DNA of 64,000 nucleotides from Diabrotica undecimpunctata (GCF_040954645.1 NC_092804.1:147073108-147137107); one strand, 5' to 3'. Shown: positions 53,037-64,000, counted from the first letter of the stretch. Made by a program: numbers and translations. Notes: generated by a model from the letters alone, not told the origin.

Positions 53037-54002
53037 AAAGCACTATACAAAGAAAACAAAGTAGCTATTAAATGTGGAAATAAAGCCTACAATCCATTTA
53101 AGACGACAAAAGGACTTCTACAAGGCTGTGCTACGTCCCCTACTCTGTTTAAAATATTCTTGGAAAAGACACTCAAACCATGGAGGAGAAAGTGCGAAGG
53201 AATGGGCATACCAGTAAGAGACGAATACCTATACACCTTAAGTTTTGCCGACGATCAAGTAGTCATCGCACAAGATGAAGAAGATCTCAGCTTTATGCTC
53301 AGAAAACTAGAAGAAGAATATAAAAACAACGGAATGGAAATAAACTTAGAGAAAACCGAATACCTAACAACAGAAAACAAGGATATGAGAAACCTAGAGA
53401 TAGACGAGGGAAGACAAATAAATGGAACAGATAAATTCAAGTATTTAGGAACCATAATATCGAACCAGGGAACAACAGAAGAAGATATAAACAACAGACT
53501 GAGACAAACAAGAAACTGTATAAGACAACTAAACTCAGTGTTGTGGGATAAGAACATTACGATAAAGACAAAAAAGAGAATATATAACACCCTGACAAGA
53601 AGTATCCTGACATATGGGTCCGAAAACTGGACAATAAACAAGAGAAATAGAGGTAGAATAAGAGCAGTAGAAATGGAGTTCCTGAGGAGAAGCTGTAGAC
53701 TTACAAAAAGAGACAGAATTGAAAACGCAGAGATTAAGCGGAGAATGGGAGTGCAATCAGACATAATCGACTATATAGAGGAGAAGAGACTATCCTGGTA
53801 CGGCCACGTCAGAAGAGCGGACAGAGGACGCTGGATAAACAAAATCACAGAATGGAGCCCGATTGGAAGAAGAAAGAGAGGAAGACCCCGAAGGTCATTC
53901 AGAGATGAAATCGACGAGGCTATGGAGAAAAGAACCCTGCGAGATGGAGACTGGAATGACAGGGAAAATTGGAGAAAACGGTTGAGTGAAGGAAGACAGT
54001 GA
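53036..54002 (+). CDS. RTE-like LINE RT C-terminal half, open but truncated
   Basis: An uninterrupted frame of about 320 codons: LYKENKVAIKCGNKAYNPFKTTKGLLQGCATSPTLFKIFLEKTLKPW, catalytic LSFADDQVVIA, KFKYLGTIIS, RSILTYGSENWTINKRNRGRIRAVEMEFLRRSCRLTKRDRIENAEIKRRMG, SWYGHVRRADRGRWINKITEWSPIGRRKRGRPRRSFRDEIDEAM and a stop at 54002. The formal frame opens at 52866 but runs through the (TA)n tract, so that part is not the natural protein. The 3' end is (TAG)n before another (TA)n tract. It is the best-preserved member of the family at 17.3, 24.9 and 53 kb, but lacks endonuclease and RT motifs 0-3. Confidence 0.82.
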
Positions 54003-54032
54003 AAACTGTGGAAATCCTTAGTAGTAGTAGTA

Positions 54033-54033
<1 letters not shown>

Positions 54034-54097
<64 letters not shown>
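54034..54097. repeat. (TA)n microsatellite after the LINE
   Basis: About 62 bp of TA, directly after (TAG)n at the LINE 3' end. The next element, a mariner relic, starts on its other side. Confidence 0.95.
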
Positions 54098-54100
<3 letters not shown>

Positions 54101-54114
54101 AAAAGGTTAATGCT

Positions 54115-55370
54115 AGTTAATAGTAAAATAAAGGTAAGAGATATTGGCATAACTCGCAACAAAGGAAAAAAATATAATAAAATATGTTTATAAGATGAAA
54201 GGCAACCGTATGTACATATCTCTGACTATTGGTGGTCTTCAGTACGGTGCTGTCAAGTTACAAAAGGAGCATATTAACTTGGGAAAGGATCACAGCAATG
54301 CTACCAATTTGTGGCAATAATGTTAGAAGACACTGAGGTTTTCAAAGCAACAACCAACACACCCACGGAGGAAGCGAAGCTATCTGAGGAAAGGAATGCC
54401 AAACGTTTAAAACGTTTCAAACAATAAAAAGTTGATGGTAAAATAAAGGTAAAAGAGATCGGCATAGCTTGCAACAAAGGAAAAAAAAATATAAAATATA
54501 AAGCGATGGTAAGCAAAATATTGCATAAATTTAATGATATTGGCAATGTTAGAGATAAGCTCAAGAGTGGCAGACCCTGTTTCCGATAACAATCGATTAA
54601 ATGTATTACTTGAAATTGAAGAAAATCCTCATTCTTCAATTACAACTTTATCAACTAACAATGAAATCTGTCGTGGTGCTTTTCATTAAATTCTAAAAAA
54701 GGCCAAATTACATCCATATAAAATTAAACTTATACGTGAACTCAATGAAGACGAGTTTAATAGACACAGTGAGTTTTGCGAAAATATGCAAGAATTATGT
54801 AATCAAAATAATAAATTTGAATTCCTGTTTTCCGATGAGGCTACGTTTTGTTTAAATGGTACCGTTAATAGCCAAAATTGTCATTATTGGGCAACAGAAA
54901 ATTTCAATTGGACAATGGAAGTTTATACCCAATATATCCAAAAAATAAATGTATGGGCTGGGATTGTTAGAGATACCATCGTATCCCTAAACCTACGTAG
55001 TACCATTTTTAACCGCAACATTTCCAGATATTAATAATCCTGGTCAAATAGATCCGACCATTTGGTTTCATCAGGATGGACAAAGACACATTATGCTGTA
55101 GTGGTTAGAAAATATCTAAATGTAACTTTTCCCAATCACTGGATTGGACGCGGCCACATTAAATGGCCTACTAGGAGGCCATTTACGCCAGATTTGAATC
55201 CCATGAACTATTCTATTTGGGGTTATTTAAAAAGTAAGGTATGCGTAAACCGACCTACCAATTTGGTAGATCTCAAATAGAGAATTCGTATTGAAATGCA
55301 ACAAATTACAGCAGTGGTGTTATCAAGCATAGCCCAAGAATTCATTGGACGTTTTGAATAATGTCAATTA
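54115..55370 (+). pseudogene. mariner-like transposase relic with duplicated helix-turn-helix start
   Basis: The N-terminal piece KIKVKEIGIACNKGKKNIKYKAMVSKILHKFNDIGNVRDKLKSGRPCFR (about 54437-54590) is preceded by a second copy, KIKVRDIGITRNKGKKYNK (54122-54180). Later frames give AKLHPYKIKLIRELNEDEFNRHSEFCENMQELCNQNNKFEFLFSDEATFCLNGTVNSQNCHYWATEN (first catalytic Asp present). After shifts come VWAGIV, WFHQDG-like sequence near 55065 and WPTRRPFTPDLNPMNYSIWGYLKSKVCVNRPTNLVDLK. The last catalytic region reads TPDLNPMNY. Multiple stops; dead. Confidence 0.8.
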
Positions 55371-55734
55371 AACCAAAGAGCTCAATTCGACTACAGCTAT
55401 TTGCTGTAAATAGATTATTTGTTTGTTTTTAATATGAAATGACTTCTTTAATAATTTACTTTGTTAAATAAATTTTAATTTAAATTTTAAGAAATACGAG
55501 CACTGGTTTTCTTTACACTCTGTATACTGAAGTTTGAATGTGATGAGTTTGATACGGTTATACCAAAGTTACTAAATAAAATATAAGCTTTTAATTTTTT
55601 AGATAAAAATATGTCCTTTCTATTTAGAAAAATATCGGTGACGTCACATCTGCTGAGGTAGTGGGGGTAAAAGTTATTTTTGTCCAATAAGTTTAAAAAA
55701 CAAAAATAAAAATCGATCACACTTTATGAATGCA

Positions 55735-55737
<3 letters not shown>

Positions 55738-55801
<64 letters not shown>
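55738..55801. repeat. (TA)n microsatellite
   Basis: About 62 bp of pure TA units. It may mark the far edge of the mariner insertion at 54.1 kb, but no clear terminal repeat is seen beside it. Confidence 0.95.
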
Positions 55802-55804
<3 letters not shown>

Positions 55805-56149
55805 CATGTATATTGAATGGTGTTTAAAATTATAAAAACATCTCTTTTATAATAAAAACTAAATAGAGGGGCAATGTTAGTCCTTTATTTAGTTATACTA
55901 TCTGTGTAATATTACTGACAGTTTTGTTAAAAAATTTCAAAATTCTATCAATCAGTTTCATTATTCCACTGCTTTATATCAACTTCCACTAAACTGACAG
56001 AGAAGATAAGTTTGCAAAAAGTATCAAGCTCCAAATATCCATTCCTATAGTATACAAAATAAAATTGATTGGCACTAAAAAAGTTTTATTGTTCAAGTCT
56101 GTGAAGGTGATAAAATTCCACGCAGCTAGTGTATTAGGGAGTCTGCTGA

Positions 56150-56300
56150 TATTGACAAAGTGCACTGGATAGGAGAGAGGCTGCCGGGAGATGCCACCGC
56201 CGGAATCCGTAATGGGATCTCCTCGATTTTCTCCAAATCCGCCGCCCCTGCGGAGTTCTGCTTGCACAATCTCGGACTTATCTGTAAAACGACACTATAT
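56150..56300. other. GC-rich candidate exon, strand and frame unresolved
   Basis: About 135 bp (56158-56292) are visibly GC-rich in strongly AT-rich DNA, and at least three frames are open. On the + strand one frame reads ERGCREMPPPESVMGSPRFSPNPPPLRSSACTISDLS before a possible donor tct|gtaaaa near 56282. On the - strand another reads EIVQAELRRGGGFGENRGDPITDSGGGISRQPLSYPVHFVN. The first looks like a conserved proline-rich protein segment and could be an exon of a host gene extending outside the recognised units. A + strand acceptor at 56170 (ggatag) is possible but weak. Confidence 0.45.
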
Positions 56301-56639
56301 CAGTCCTTAATAAAAGTTGTTGCTGTACTCGAAAAGAAGTAAAATGAGTATATAAATCTATTATAATTTAAATTCGATCACGATCACAAGTATATAAAAT
56401 TTGTATATTTGTGTATTCATATATTTGTATATAAAATAAATAAAAGTTTAAGTAGCACATTTGTTTTTTTAATTAGACTAACCTGTCGCAATAATTTAAT
56501 AATGCAAATCGATACCTTTCAAAAATTTTAAATATGCAACCAATAAATTCCTGGACAGTACATAAAATAAAAAAATGGTTAAGGTATAAAAATATTTCAT
56601 TTTCTCGGAATTATTTCAAGCCGGAATAACTACAGTTAA

Positions 56640-56911
56640 CCAGGAGAAATGGAAAACCAAAAATTTTTATAGTAGACGAGAACATACATAGTTTTGAACA
56701 TGTGTTAATACTGGCCTCTTACCATTATGAATTCAATCCCATTGAACATATTTGAGAAATACGTAAAACTGACTACGATAACTATGTTGCACTTAAAGGT
56801 TATAATGACGCAGCAGTTTTGGAAACATGGCAAGATGCATTAATAATTGCTACTCCTGCAATTTGGACAAAAAGTGTGCGGGAATTTGAAAAAGTAATAG
56901 AAGGATGTTAG
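56640..56911 (+). pseudogene. Tc1/mariner-superfamily transposase C-terminal fragment
   Basis: The reading is LILASYHYEFNPIEHI, a stop, EIRKTDYDNYVALKGYNDAAVLETWQDALIIATPAIWTKSVREFEKVIEGC and a stop. It matches the C-terminal pattern L-P-P-Y-H-x-x-x-N-P-I-E-x-I-W ... T-x-x-x-W-x-K-x-V-x-H-x-x-K-I of the transposase family whose N-terminal half lies at 32820-33800. The conserved Trp after P-I-E-x-I reads as a stop. Confidence 0.7.
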
Positions 56912-56985
56912 ATGTATGAAAATAGCATCGAAGCAATTAACCCAGTTATTATTTACAATCCAAATAAAGATTCTTCTTTTTCTTT

Positions 56986-57045
56986 TTGTAGTGCCTATCC
57001 GTTTCGGATATAGGCGACCATCATTGCAATCTATATATGCGTCAA
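56986..57045 (-). repeat. 3' tail of the RTE-like LINE family
   Basis: Read on the - strand: GATGGTCGCCTATATCC, GAAACGGATAGGCACTAC, then an A/G-rich tail. This corresponds to the end of the open copy (GATGATCGCC ... GGAACGGATAGGCACTTTAAG, 9546-9590). A severely truncated insertion. Confidence 0.75.
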
Positions 57046-57504
57046 TATAAAGATACCGACGACACTGATTATTATTATGGACTTAATTTTCGATTAAGAA
57101 TAAAATTTGTAATTTTCTTCTTAATTTGCACTATCAATTGTATATTTTTCTAAATGAATGATAAATACATTATCAGTTAAAACCATATTTTTGCTTGTCT
57201 TTGACGGTTCTAGTTTAGTTGCTATTAACTTTCTCAGCACAACGAGCCGTTAAGTCACAGCATTCATTCTTAATCCAAAATAGTTGGAAATATACTGTAT
57301 AATGGTTGAAATATACTGTACAAACAAACAAATTCCTAGGCGAAAGTTTCTGAAAGACTTAAGTTGTCAACTTATTGATTAAAATAGCATTTTAACGCCA
57401 ATTCGTATTAATCTAAATTTGTGGTATATATACTAGAAATTAATCTATCCAGAATTATAATATTTAAATAAAATGTACGATAGATAGATGCCTTTGAGAT
57501 GTAT

Positions 57505-57855
57505 ATATACAGACGAATGCTGAAAATTCCATGAGTACAAAGAGTTACTAATGTTGAGGTACTTCGTCGCATGTGTAAACAAAAAGAATTACTAAGAATA
57601 ATCAAAGAGAGAAAAATGCAATACTTGGGTCATGTGTTGAGAGGCGAAAGATACGAATTACTTCAAGTTATGCTGGAAGGAAAAGCACAGGGCAAAAGAT
57701 CAGTAGGAAGACGCCAGAACTCGTTTCTGAAAGACCTGAGGAGATGGTTCGACCGCTCATCCGCAGAAATCTTTCGTGCAGTAGTGGTACAGTGTGGCAA
57801 AGATATGTGTTTGTGTGAAATGGAAAAGAAAATGTGGAAACAAATGGGAAAATAA
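57505..57855 (+). pseudogene. RTE-like LINE C-terminal fragment (family of 7971-9590)
   Basis: The frames read RMLKIP, RVTNVEVLRRMCKQKELLRIIKERKMQYLGHVLRGERYELLQVMLEGKAQGKRSVGRRQNSFLKDLRRWFDRSSAEIFRAVVVQ. It follows the open copy (RVTNVEVLRRMGKECEILMTVKTKKLEYLGHVMRN ...) residue for residue in pattern. Only the thumb and tail remain. Confidence 0.82.
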
Positions 57856-58192
57856 TTTCAGTTTATGCCAGATATTTGTTGTATAATTTTATTTTCTTTC
57901 TGTTATGTCAATCCTTATCTATATGTTTGTTGATTTATTGCATCCAAAATATATTATATTATTTTTAATTTCTTTCAATTTTTTAAAGTACATATTAAGT
58001 ATTTAAAAAATTTAATTCCTTACCATAGAAGTATTTAAATACAGTTAAAATATTAAGCTACATTAAAATATTAACAAAAAATCACAACCAACAATATATG
58101 TATTTTTAAAAAGACGATGTCAAAGACTGACGGTTCCAACTATGTTACAAAAGTTCACGTTACCGGCGAAAGACCATGTACTATTTATACTA

Positions 58193-60750
58193 TTAACCCT
58201 CTATTGCATAAAGGACCCAAATGGGAACTCAAAATATAAAATTTCCATGAGTATTTGCTATCGACAATTTTAAGCTCGTACACATCTTATTCCCTCTTGG
58301 GATCATTTGTTCTTAGATGTGTATTGTGTGTTGCTGGTATACCCATAGGTTGTTTGAATAAATAGCAGCTTTGTTTGAAGTGACCTTGGAGTAGGTTGTT
58401 AGTGTAGCTCGTGTATTTTATTTTCGAATATTAGCTAAAAATAAGGTAAGTTTGAGAAATAAAAATTATATGCGTTTATAAGTGTTGTAGGGATCTACTG
58501 ATATATTGAAATAATAAATTTACTTTGTTGTTGTTAGTATTTGACCCAAATTGTTACTGTTTCCGTACAGGAACATTGTGCGCTAAAGGTAAATTTTGAC
58601 ACTGAAAAAAAGAAATATTTTATGGTTTGTTTTAAGCAAGTTAGTAGACATCTTTAATGCATTATTGGTTTAAGTAAATTAATTTGAATAAACCTGAGGT
58701 AAACTTTCTTTTCAGACAAAAAAAAATGGATGAATTTGAGAGTATTCCAACAACATCGTTTTACAAAAATAAAGCAAAAACTATTTAGCCCTATAAGTTA
58801 CGACAGATTCCTTTTGAAAGTGAACATTCGGAACTATCTGATAAAGATAACGTTGAGCCATTAGCTGCACAAATTACCAGGGCTAGAGTAATCATTGACA
58901 GTCAAGAAGATTCTGATAATGAAGATGATGATTTATCAACCGATGAATCGGATACTGAACTACCAACGAAACAAAAATCTATCAAAAAAAATCATATGAC
59001 ATGGCATTCTTCAAACACTATGCGAAATGTAGATAAACTGCATTTTGAACATAGTGAATTACTTCCAACCAACATATTGCAGCTCAATTCTCCTTACAAA
59101 TTGTTTAGTCCTTTTTTTGACACCAGATTTTATAATTGAGGTAGTTCGACAAACTTGATTATACAGCTCTCAAGCAAATACACAAGAGCCAACTACCACA
59201 TGCTCTGTAGAAATAAAAAATTTTATGGGGATACTGCTGTCGATGTCTCTAATAAGACAACCTACTACAAGACACTATTGGGCTCCGACAACAAGAATTT
59301 CACAAGTTGCAGACGTAATGCATATCAATCATTTTGAAACGATCAAAAGGTTTCTTCATTTTAGTAATAATTTAGAAAATACGCGCAGTCTTGACAAAAT
59401 AGCGCTCTGATTGAACAAATAAAAAGATCGTGTTTGCAAATACCTTTAGAAGAACACTTATCTTGTGACGAACAAGTTATATCGTTCAAAGGACGTTCGA
59501 GCATGAAGACATACAATCCCAAAAAGCCTCATAAATGGGGATACAAGATGTGGGTTCTCTCAGGAATCTCAGGATTTTCATATAATTTTGAAATTTTGGC
59601 TGGAAAAGATGGTTACACAGAATTACCGAATGAAGTAAATTTGGGAGCTGCTAGTAATGTTGTAGTTCGGTTGAGCAGAGAAGTACCATCCAATAAACAT
59701 CACAAACTCTTCTATGATAATTATTTTTCAAGCATACCACTGGTGTCATATTTGTCAAAACGAGGCATACATTCTATTGCAACAATCCGTACAAATCGAA
59801 TTCTGAATTATAAAGTTTGGCAAAAAAAAAGAAATAAAAAAATTACAAAGGGGATGCATTCAGAAACACTCTAGTACTTGAGAATGAGAATACTGCAATA
59901 CATACAGTCCAGTGGTGTGACAACAAAATTGTGTTTTTACTGTCAGATTATTGTGGAACTTAACCGACAACCAAAATGGAAAGATTCATTTGCACCGAAA
60001 GAACTAGGAAAGTAATTGATTGCCCAGACATACAACAATATAACAGGCACATGGGCAGTGTAGATCTGCAAGATTCCTTATTATGATTATATCCAATCAA
60101 AATCAAAAGCAAAAAATGGTACCACCTTATTTTCTGTCATATGCTGGATGTAGCAGTAGTCAATGCTTGGCTATTAGACAAGCAAATCAAAAAATAAATT
60201 GAAAAAACTAAAGAGATTATACCACTGCCGAATTTCAAAACAATTCTAGCTAAACAACTAACAGTGGTGTTTTACAAAAAAGAAAAGTAGGTCGGCCTAG
60301 AAGTTCCACACCCGAACAACCCTCCAAAAGAAGATGCATTGAACCTAGAAACAATATATATATGTACAAACAGATCAGTTTTCATACTGGCCAAACTGGA
60401 CTGTAAGCAGGGAAATATGTAAGATGATAAACTATAAGGGAAAATCAAGGGTTCAGAGCGAGAAAATTTATACTTTCATTCTAAAAGTAGTAACTGTTTT
60501 AAGAAGTTTCACAATTTGGAATAGTTTCATACTGACAATACATCAATCTAATGTGTATGACAATTGGTTCTAATAAAAGTTTTTATACATAATGTTCCCA
60601 AATGGGATAATTTTTTTTTCTCAAAAACCCAATCACTTAAAAAAATGTGTAACGGTGAAGTCTACGTACATTCATTAAGAGTAATTTAATATAATTTTAT
60701 TTTATTTTGTCCAAAAATAAAATAAAATAAATTCATTTAAAGAGGGTTAG
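58193..60750 (+). mobile_element. piggyBac-like element with TTAA-type ends
   Basis: The left end is TTAA-CCCTCTATTGCATAAAGG at 58193. The reverse complement of the right end is CTAA-CCCTCTTTAAAT, so the right TTAA carries one change. Subterminal motifs CCCAAATGGGAAC (58210 region) and GTTCCCAAATGGG (60596 region) face each other. A 5' untranslated exon seems to precede the transposase: a gtaag donor near 58446 and a ttttcag acceptor at 58715. Length about 2.56 kb, typical of the superfamily. Confidence 0.82.
58726..60260 (+). pseudogene. piggyBac-like transposase with stops
   Basis: The ATG at 58726 opens MDEFESIPTTSFYKNKAKTI, then an early stop. Pieces follow: an acidic segment DSQEDSDNEDDDLSTDESDTELP, MTWHSSNTMRNVDKLHFEH, IIQLSSKYTRANYHMLC, and a 146-codon open part (59434-59874) with EEHLSCDEQVISFKGRSSMKTYNPKKPHKWGYKMWVLSGISGF and HKLFYDNYFSSIPLVSYLSKRGIHSIATIRTNR. 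The first two catalytic Asp regions (CDEQ-x-x-x-F-K-G-R and FYDNYF) are intact. The Cys-rich end is eroded (about 60290-60350). At least three stops or shifts make it dead. Confidence 0.87.
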
Positions 60751-60759
60751 GAATATAGT

Positions 60760-61010
60760 ATTTTTATCTTTGGATTACTTGATCCAGTCAGCCACAATAA
60801 GTTAATAGTGTATTCCACTATTTGTAACAATATTAAATATAGAAGTATTTAAAAAATTATAAAGTGTGAAGATTACATTTACAGGTAAGTATATTTTTCA
60901 TTGGGTGCTCTAAATAACTTAACTGGATTTACAAATAAGAAATTAAACACTTTTTATAAATTTTTTATTAAATATTATCAAAATTTTAAAAGTTTTAATA
61001 TTATTAGTAA
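60760..61010. other. no recognisable gene
   Basis: AT-rich spacer between the piggyBac end and a Tc1 relic. Confidence 0.4.
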
Positions 61011-61019
61011 CAAGTATTT

Positions 61020-61320
61020 TCTTCTAAGTGCTCTAATTACTGCATGCACCATTTCTGGCATGTTACTAATTAGACTTTAGATATAATCTTAGAAATTGTG
61101 TTCCACTTATAATGCAATTTAAATCAAAGTTTTTCTATTATACATGTTAGAGGACGTTCTTAGGTGACGTTTAAGCTCATCTCATATGTGCTTTATCGAA
61201 TTTAAGTCTGGTCTAAACAATTTTAATCCAAAGTTTGAATCTTAACTAAGTTCAGGTAATAAGTCATTAAATCACTGTCGTGTGGAAGATATTATTTCTT
61301 GGAACTAAATTTGACATTTG
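61020..61320 (-). pseudogene. Tc1-like transposase C-terminal fragment
   Basis: On the - strand broken frames read RPDLNSIKHI, a stop, DELKRHLRT (about 61215-61150) and LISNMPEMVHAVIRALRRKYL (about 61080-61015). This is the P-D-L-N-P-I-E-H-x-W-D-E-L ... L-I-x-x-M-P-x-x-x-x-A-V-I-x-A-R-G-G pattern at the end of Tc1 transposases; the catalytic Glu of PIEH reads Lys. Sequence upstream on this strand to about 61620 may be more of the element but is too eroded. Confidence 0.68.
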
Positions 61321-61329
61321 GAATATTTT

Positions 61330-62010
61330 GTAAAAAACGAATGAAATTTTTTATTTCAGACACCTTATTTCAATTTTTAATTTTCAGTTTTCGTCATGCG
61401 GTCTGTTCTTATTTGGCAACTTACAGCAGCAAAAAAATAAACTGTACTTATTTATTTTTGAAATGGAAAAGTTGTTCAATTTTGTTAACAATAAAGTTTC
61501 TAGACCTATCGGTTACATCTGTGGGTCGCGATCAAGTTTTCAGTTCAGATTCTTTTGTATTCTAAGATTGAGATGTCGGTGACGGTGAGAAACTTTTGTT
61601 ATTTACCCTCGAGACTAGTTTAACTTTAACAGGCCACAAATAACACGGCATTTTAAGTGTTCGAAGCAAAGTGTAGTTTCAGAGAGAAGTTGGGAATTTA
61701 TGAAGTTCTCTTGTAATTAATATAAATTTTACTCTGTCACCTAGAAATAGATAGTTCAAATAAAATTGACAAATCCATTAAAATAAATTACTTTTCCCAA
61801 TACTACAACACTCTACTTTTGAAATAATCATTAATTAGTTAACACAGTATAGAATAATGGAAAACCAATAAATAGGTAACTAACCAAATTGCAAATTACT
61901 CATTCCATGAAATTAAAAACAAAAATCGTATCAATACATGTCAAAAACATTTATGTCGCCCAAATTAAACTCTATTGGCAAACACAAAAGGTGATTATTT
62001 ATTTTAAAAT
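61330..62010. other. no recognisable gene
   Basis: The open + strand frame 61299-61565 has no family resemblance. The rest is AT-rich noncoding. Confidence 0.4.
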
Positions 62011-62019
62011 TTATGATTG

Positions 62020-64000
62020 TTAAGTCTTCTTCTTATTCGCGCGACTAGGATTACTCCTGTTTATCTGCCTCTTATTCTGTTTCTGTCATTGTTGACTGTA
62101 CATTATCTTTCCACCATTTTGGCGGCCTTCCAACGGGTCTTCTGCTATACGGCTTGTTGTTTTTAGAGATTTTCGCTAATCTATCTGGTCCCATTCGGTT
62201 TACATGTTTGTTCCAGTTTTTTTTCTTGTTTTTATCCACCTGTTAATATTTTGAATTTTGCATTGTTCGCGTATACTTCTGTTGGTTTGTCTATTTCTTA
62301 ATGATATGCCCGCTATTGATCTTAATACTTTCATTTCGATATTGTTGATTTGTTGTTTCGTCTTTTTTGTATCGGTTCTTGTCTCCGCTGCATATGTTAA
62401 GATTGGTCTTACTTTTGTCTTGTATACTTTAATTTTGCTTTTCGTGGTCAGATATTTGTTTCTTCATATGGTTTCTTGGAGGCAACCACTTACTCTTGCC
62501 GCTTCTGATGCTTGCCTTGTGGTCTCTGTTCTTATATCCCTGTTACTAGTGATCTCTACTCCTAGGTAATTGAATTTCATTACTTGTTCTACAATTTTGC
62601 CATCTATTTCTAGTTTGCATCTACGCGACTCTTTACTGATTACTATACATTTTGTTTTTTATACTGATATTCTCATATTAAGTTTGTTTGCTGTGATATT
62701 GAAGGTGTGGAGCTACCTTTGTAGGTCATCTTCGTTATCAGCAATTAGTACTGCATCATCGGCATGGCAAAGTATCGTGATTTTATGCGCTCCCATGTGG
62801 TATCCGTGACGTTTTGTTACTTAGTGAATTATTAGATTCATTACCATATTGAATAACAATGGTCTGAGCGAGTCTCCTTGGCGGATTCCTCCTTCTAGTT
62901 CTATGCATTATGTTTCCCCTGTTGGCATTATAACTCTGGTCTTGTTGTTCTTGTTAATTTCATTAATTGTCCTTATTATCTGATGGTTTTATTTGTTCAG
63001 CTTGTAAATTTAATAAATGTAATAAAGCACTTTTTAAATCTACAAAGCACATGTATGCTGGTTTTCCATATTCAATAGACTTCTCTATTATTTGTCTGAT
63101 AATAAAAATTGTGACTATTGTGCTGCGGTTCTTCCGCAAGCCTTGTTGTTCATCTGCCATGTTCGCTTTTTCCTCGATTTTATCTTTTATGACTGCCGTT
63201 AACAATTTTATTGTACTATTCATCAGACTAATGCCTCTATAATTTCCAGGATTTCGAGTCTTCCTTTTTAAGTATCGGTAGCAGGAGACATTCCTTCCAT
63301 TTCGTTGGTACCACTGTGGTATTTATTATATCGACGAATAATCCTCCATAATTCCTCCATATTTTAGCAGTTGATTGTTTATCTTATCAGGACCAGGTGC
63401 TTTTCTGGTTTTTAATTTTTTTATTCGTTCTTGTAGCTCTTCTTCTGATATTAGTACTCTATCGTGAGTTTCGTTAATGACTCTTTCTCTGTTCTCTTCT
63501 TCTCCTTCTCCATATAATTTCGTGAAATGCTCAGTCCATTGTTCCTCCGTAATGTTATCTATGCGTACAAATTCATTCATTTCTGTTTTTTGTCTCCTTA
63601 TCATCTTCCACACCTTTTTCTGGGATCCATAGAGGTCGTATTCCATATCTTTGGTAAATTTCTCCCAGTGTTCTTTTATAATGTTATCTATTTCTTGGTT
63701 TACTCTATTCCTGATTCTCACGTAGTCTTCTCGTGCCTCTGGTGTCTTCACTCCTTTGTATCTTAGGCAAGCTTGTTTCTTTTCATTTGCTAGTGCCTTC
63801 ACCCTTTCTTCGTACCATGGTGTTTTGTATTCCCGTTTATTTCTGTTAACTTTTCTTTTACCTAAAGCTTCTTCTGCTGCTTGTAGGATACATTTTTTAA
63901 TAATTGTGAAGTCAATAGTTGTAAATAAATTACAGTAGGTTAAGTCTTCCTTTGTAGTTACTGCATGAACCTTGTAGGTTATCAGCAGGGATACAATAAG
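62020..64000 (-). pseudogene. RTE-like LINE running off the right edge
   Basis: The - strand from the edge inward reads a linker (63802-63326) with KKQACLRYKGVKTPEAREDYVRIRNRVNQEI ... TEEQWTEHFTKLYGEGEEEN, then ELQERIKKLKTRKAPGPDKINNQLLKYGG (start of RT). After shifts come LLTAVIKDKIEEKANMADEQQGLRKNRSTIVTIFIIRQIIEKSIEYGKPAYMCFVDLKSA (63190-63010), a GD-x-x-x-P-L-F-N-M-x-like region near 62870, DDAVLIA near 62760, and the thumb and tail to about 62050 ending KPYSRRPVGRPPKW. The endonuclease would be right of the window. Several frameshifts. Confidence 0.84.

Noticed and set aside
53255..53764. 169-codon open frame on the - strand
   Set aside because: It is the antisense shadow of a well-supported LINE reverse transcriptase frame and shows only hydrophobic low-information sequence. 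The same applies to 8717-8917, 9813-10079 and 12849-13058 on the - strand.
61299..61565. 88-codon + strand open frame
   Set aside because: No motif or family resemblance; the opposite strand carries a Tc1-like relic nearby, so it is probably a chance frame.
1..64000. tRNA, rRNA, snRNA genes and CRISPR-like arrays
   Set aside because: I looked for cloverleaf-like A and B boxes, rRNA-like conserved runs and regularly spaced repeats and saw none that I could support. The only tandem repeats are microsatellites.

Overview
The window looks like nuclear DNA from an insect, most likely a beetle with a large, repeat-rich genome. It is AT-rich, uses GT-AG introns and canonical eukaryotic codons, and is packed with animal transposable elements (RTE-like and I-group LINEs, Penelope-like, mariner/Tc1, piggyBac, hAT, PIF/Harbinger, pogo and Ty3/gypsy). 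No operons, ribosome binding sites or CRISPR arrays are present. The species is an inference; I could not search a database.

The only clear host gene is a nuclear receptor on the + strand. Four in-frame exons (1777-1917, 15275 or 15278-15370, 18541-18786, 24412-24797) encode a complete DNA-binding domain and a ligand-binding domain ending at a stop at 24797. The protein is about 287 residues plus an unseen N-terminus. It is an NR2E-type receptor closest, by my recognition, to insect Hr83. Its three introns (about 13.4, 3.2 and 5.6 kb) are filled with mobile elements.

Intron 1 (1918-15274) holds a hAT remnant with an 8-bp target duplication, a Harbinger-type element, piggyBac, LINE and mariner debris, two hammerhead-ribozyme-like motifs on the - strand, a foldback element, a 5'-truncated RTE-like LINE with an open 525-codon reading frame and a target duplication, and an apparently complete 5.3-kb I-group LINE with both ORFs open and a 12-bp target duplication. 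Introns 2 and 3 carry decayed RTE-like LINEs, a small two-exon coding remnant and a pogo-like fragment.

From 24.8 kb onward I see no convincing host gene apart from a GC-rich candidate exon near 56.2 kb. The region is a graveyard of elements: LINE pieces; a Tc1/mariner-superfamily transposase at 32.8-33.8 kb; a third hammerhead-like motif at 34.06 kb; piggyBac elements at 35.3-37.4 and 58.2-60.75 kb; a mariner with both terminal repeats at 39.0-40.2 kb inside a (TA)n tract; Harbinger pieces at 40.8, 49.4 and 51 kb; a gypsy integrase tail plus LTR at 44.8-45.5 kb; a mariner relic at 54.1-55.4 kb; and a LINE running off the right end.

The most interesting signals are the three hammerhead-like motifs (two families, one with an almost perfect fold and two others whose stem I differences keep pairing), the nuclear receptor with an atypical P-box and AF-2, its tandem CAG CAG splice acceptor, and the young LINE insertions in its first intron.
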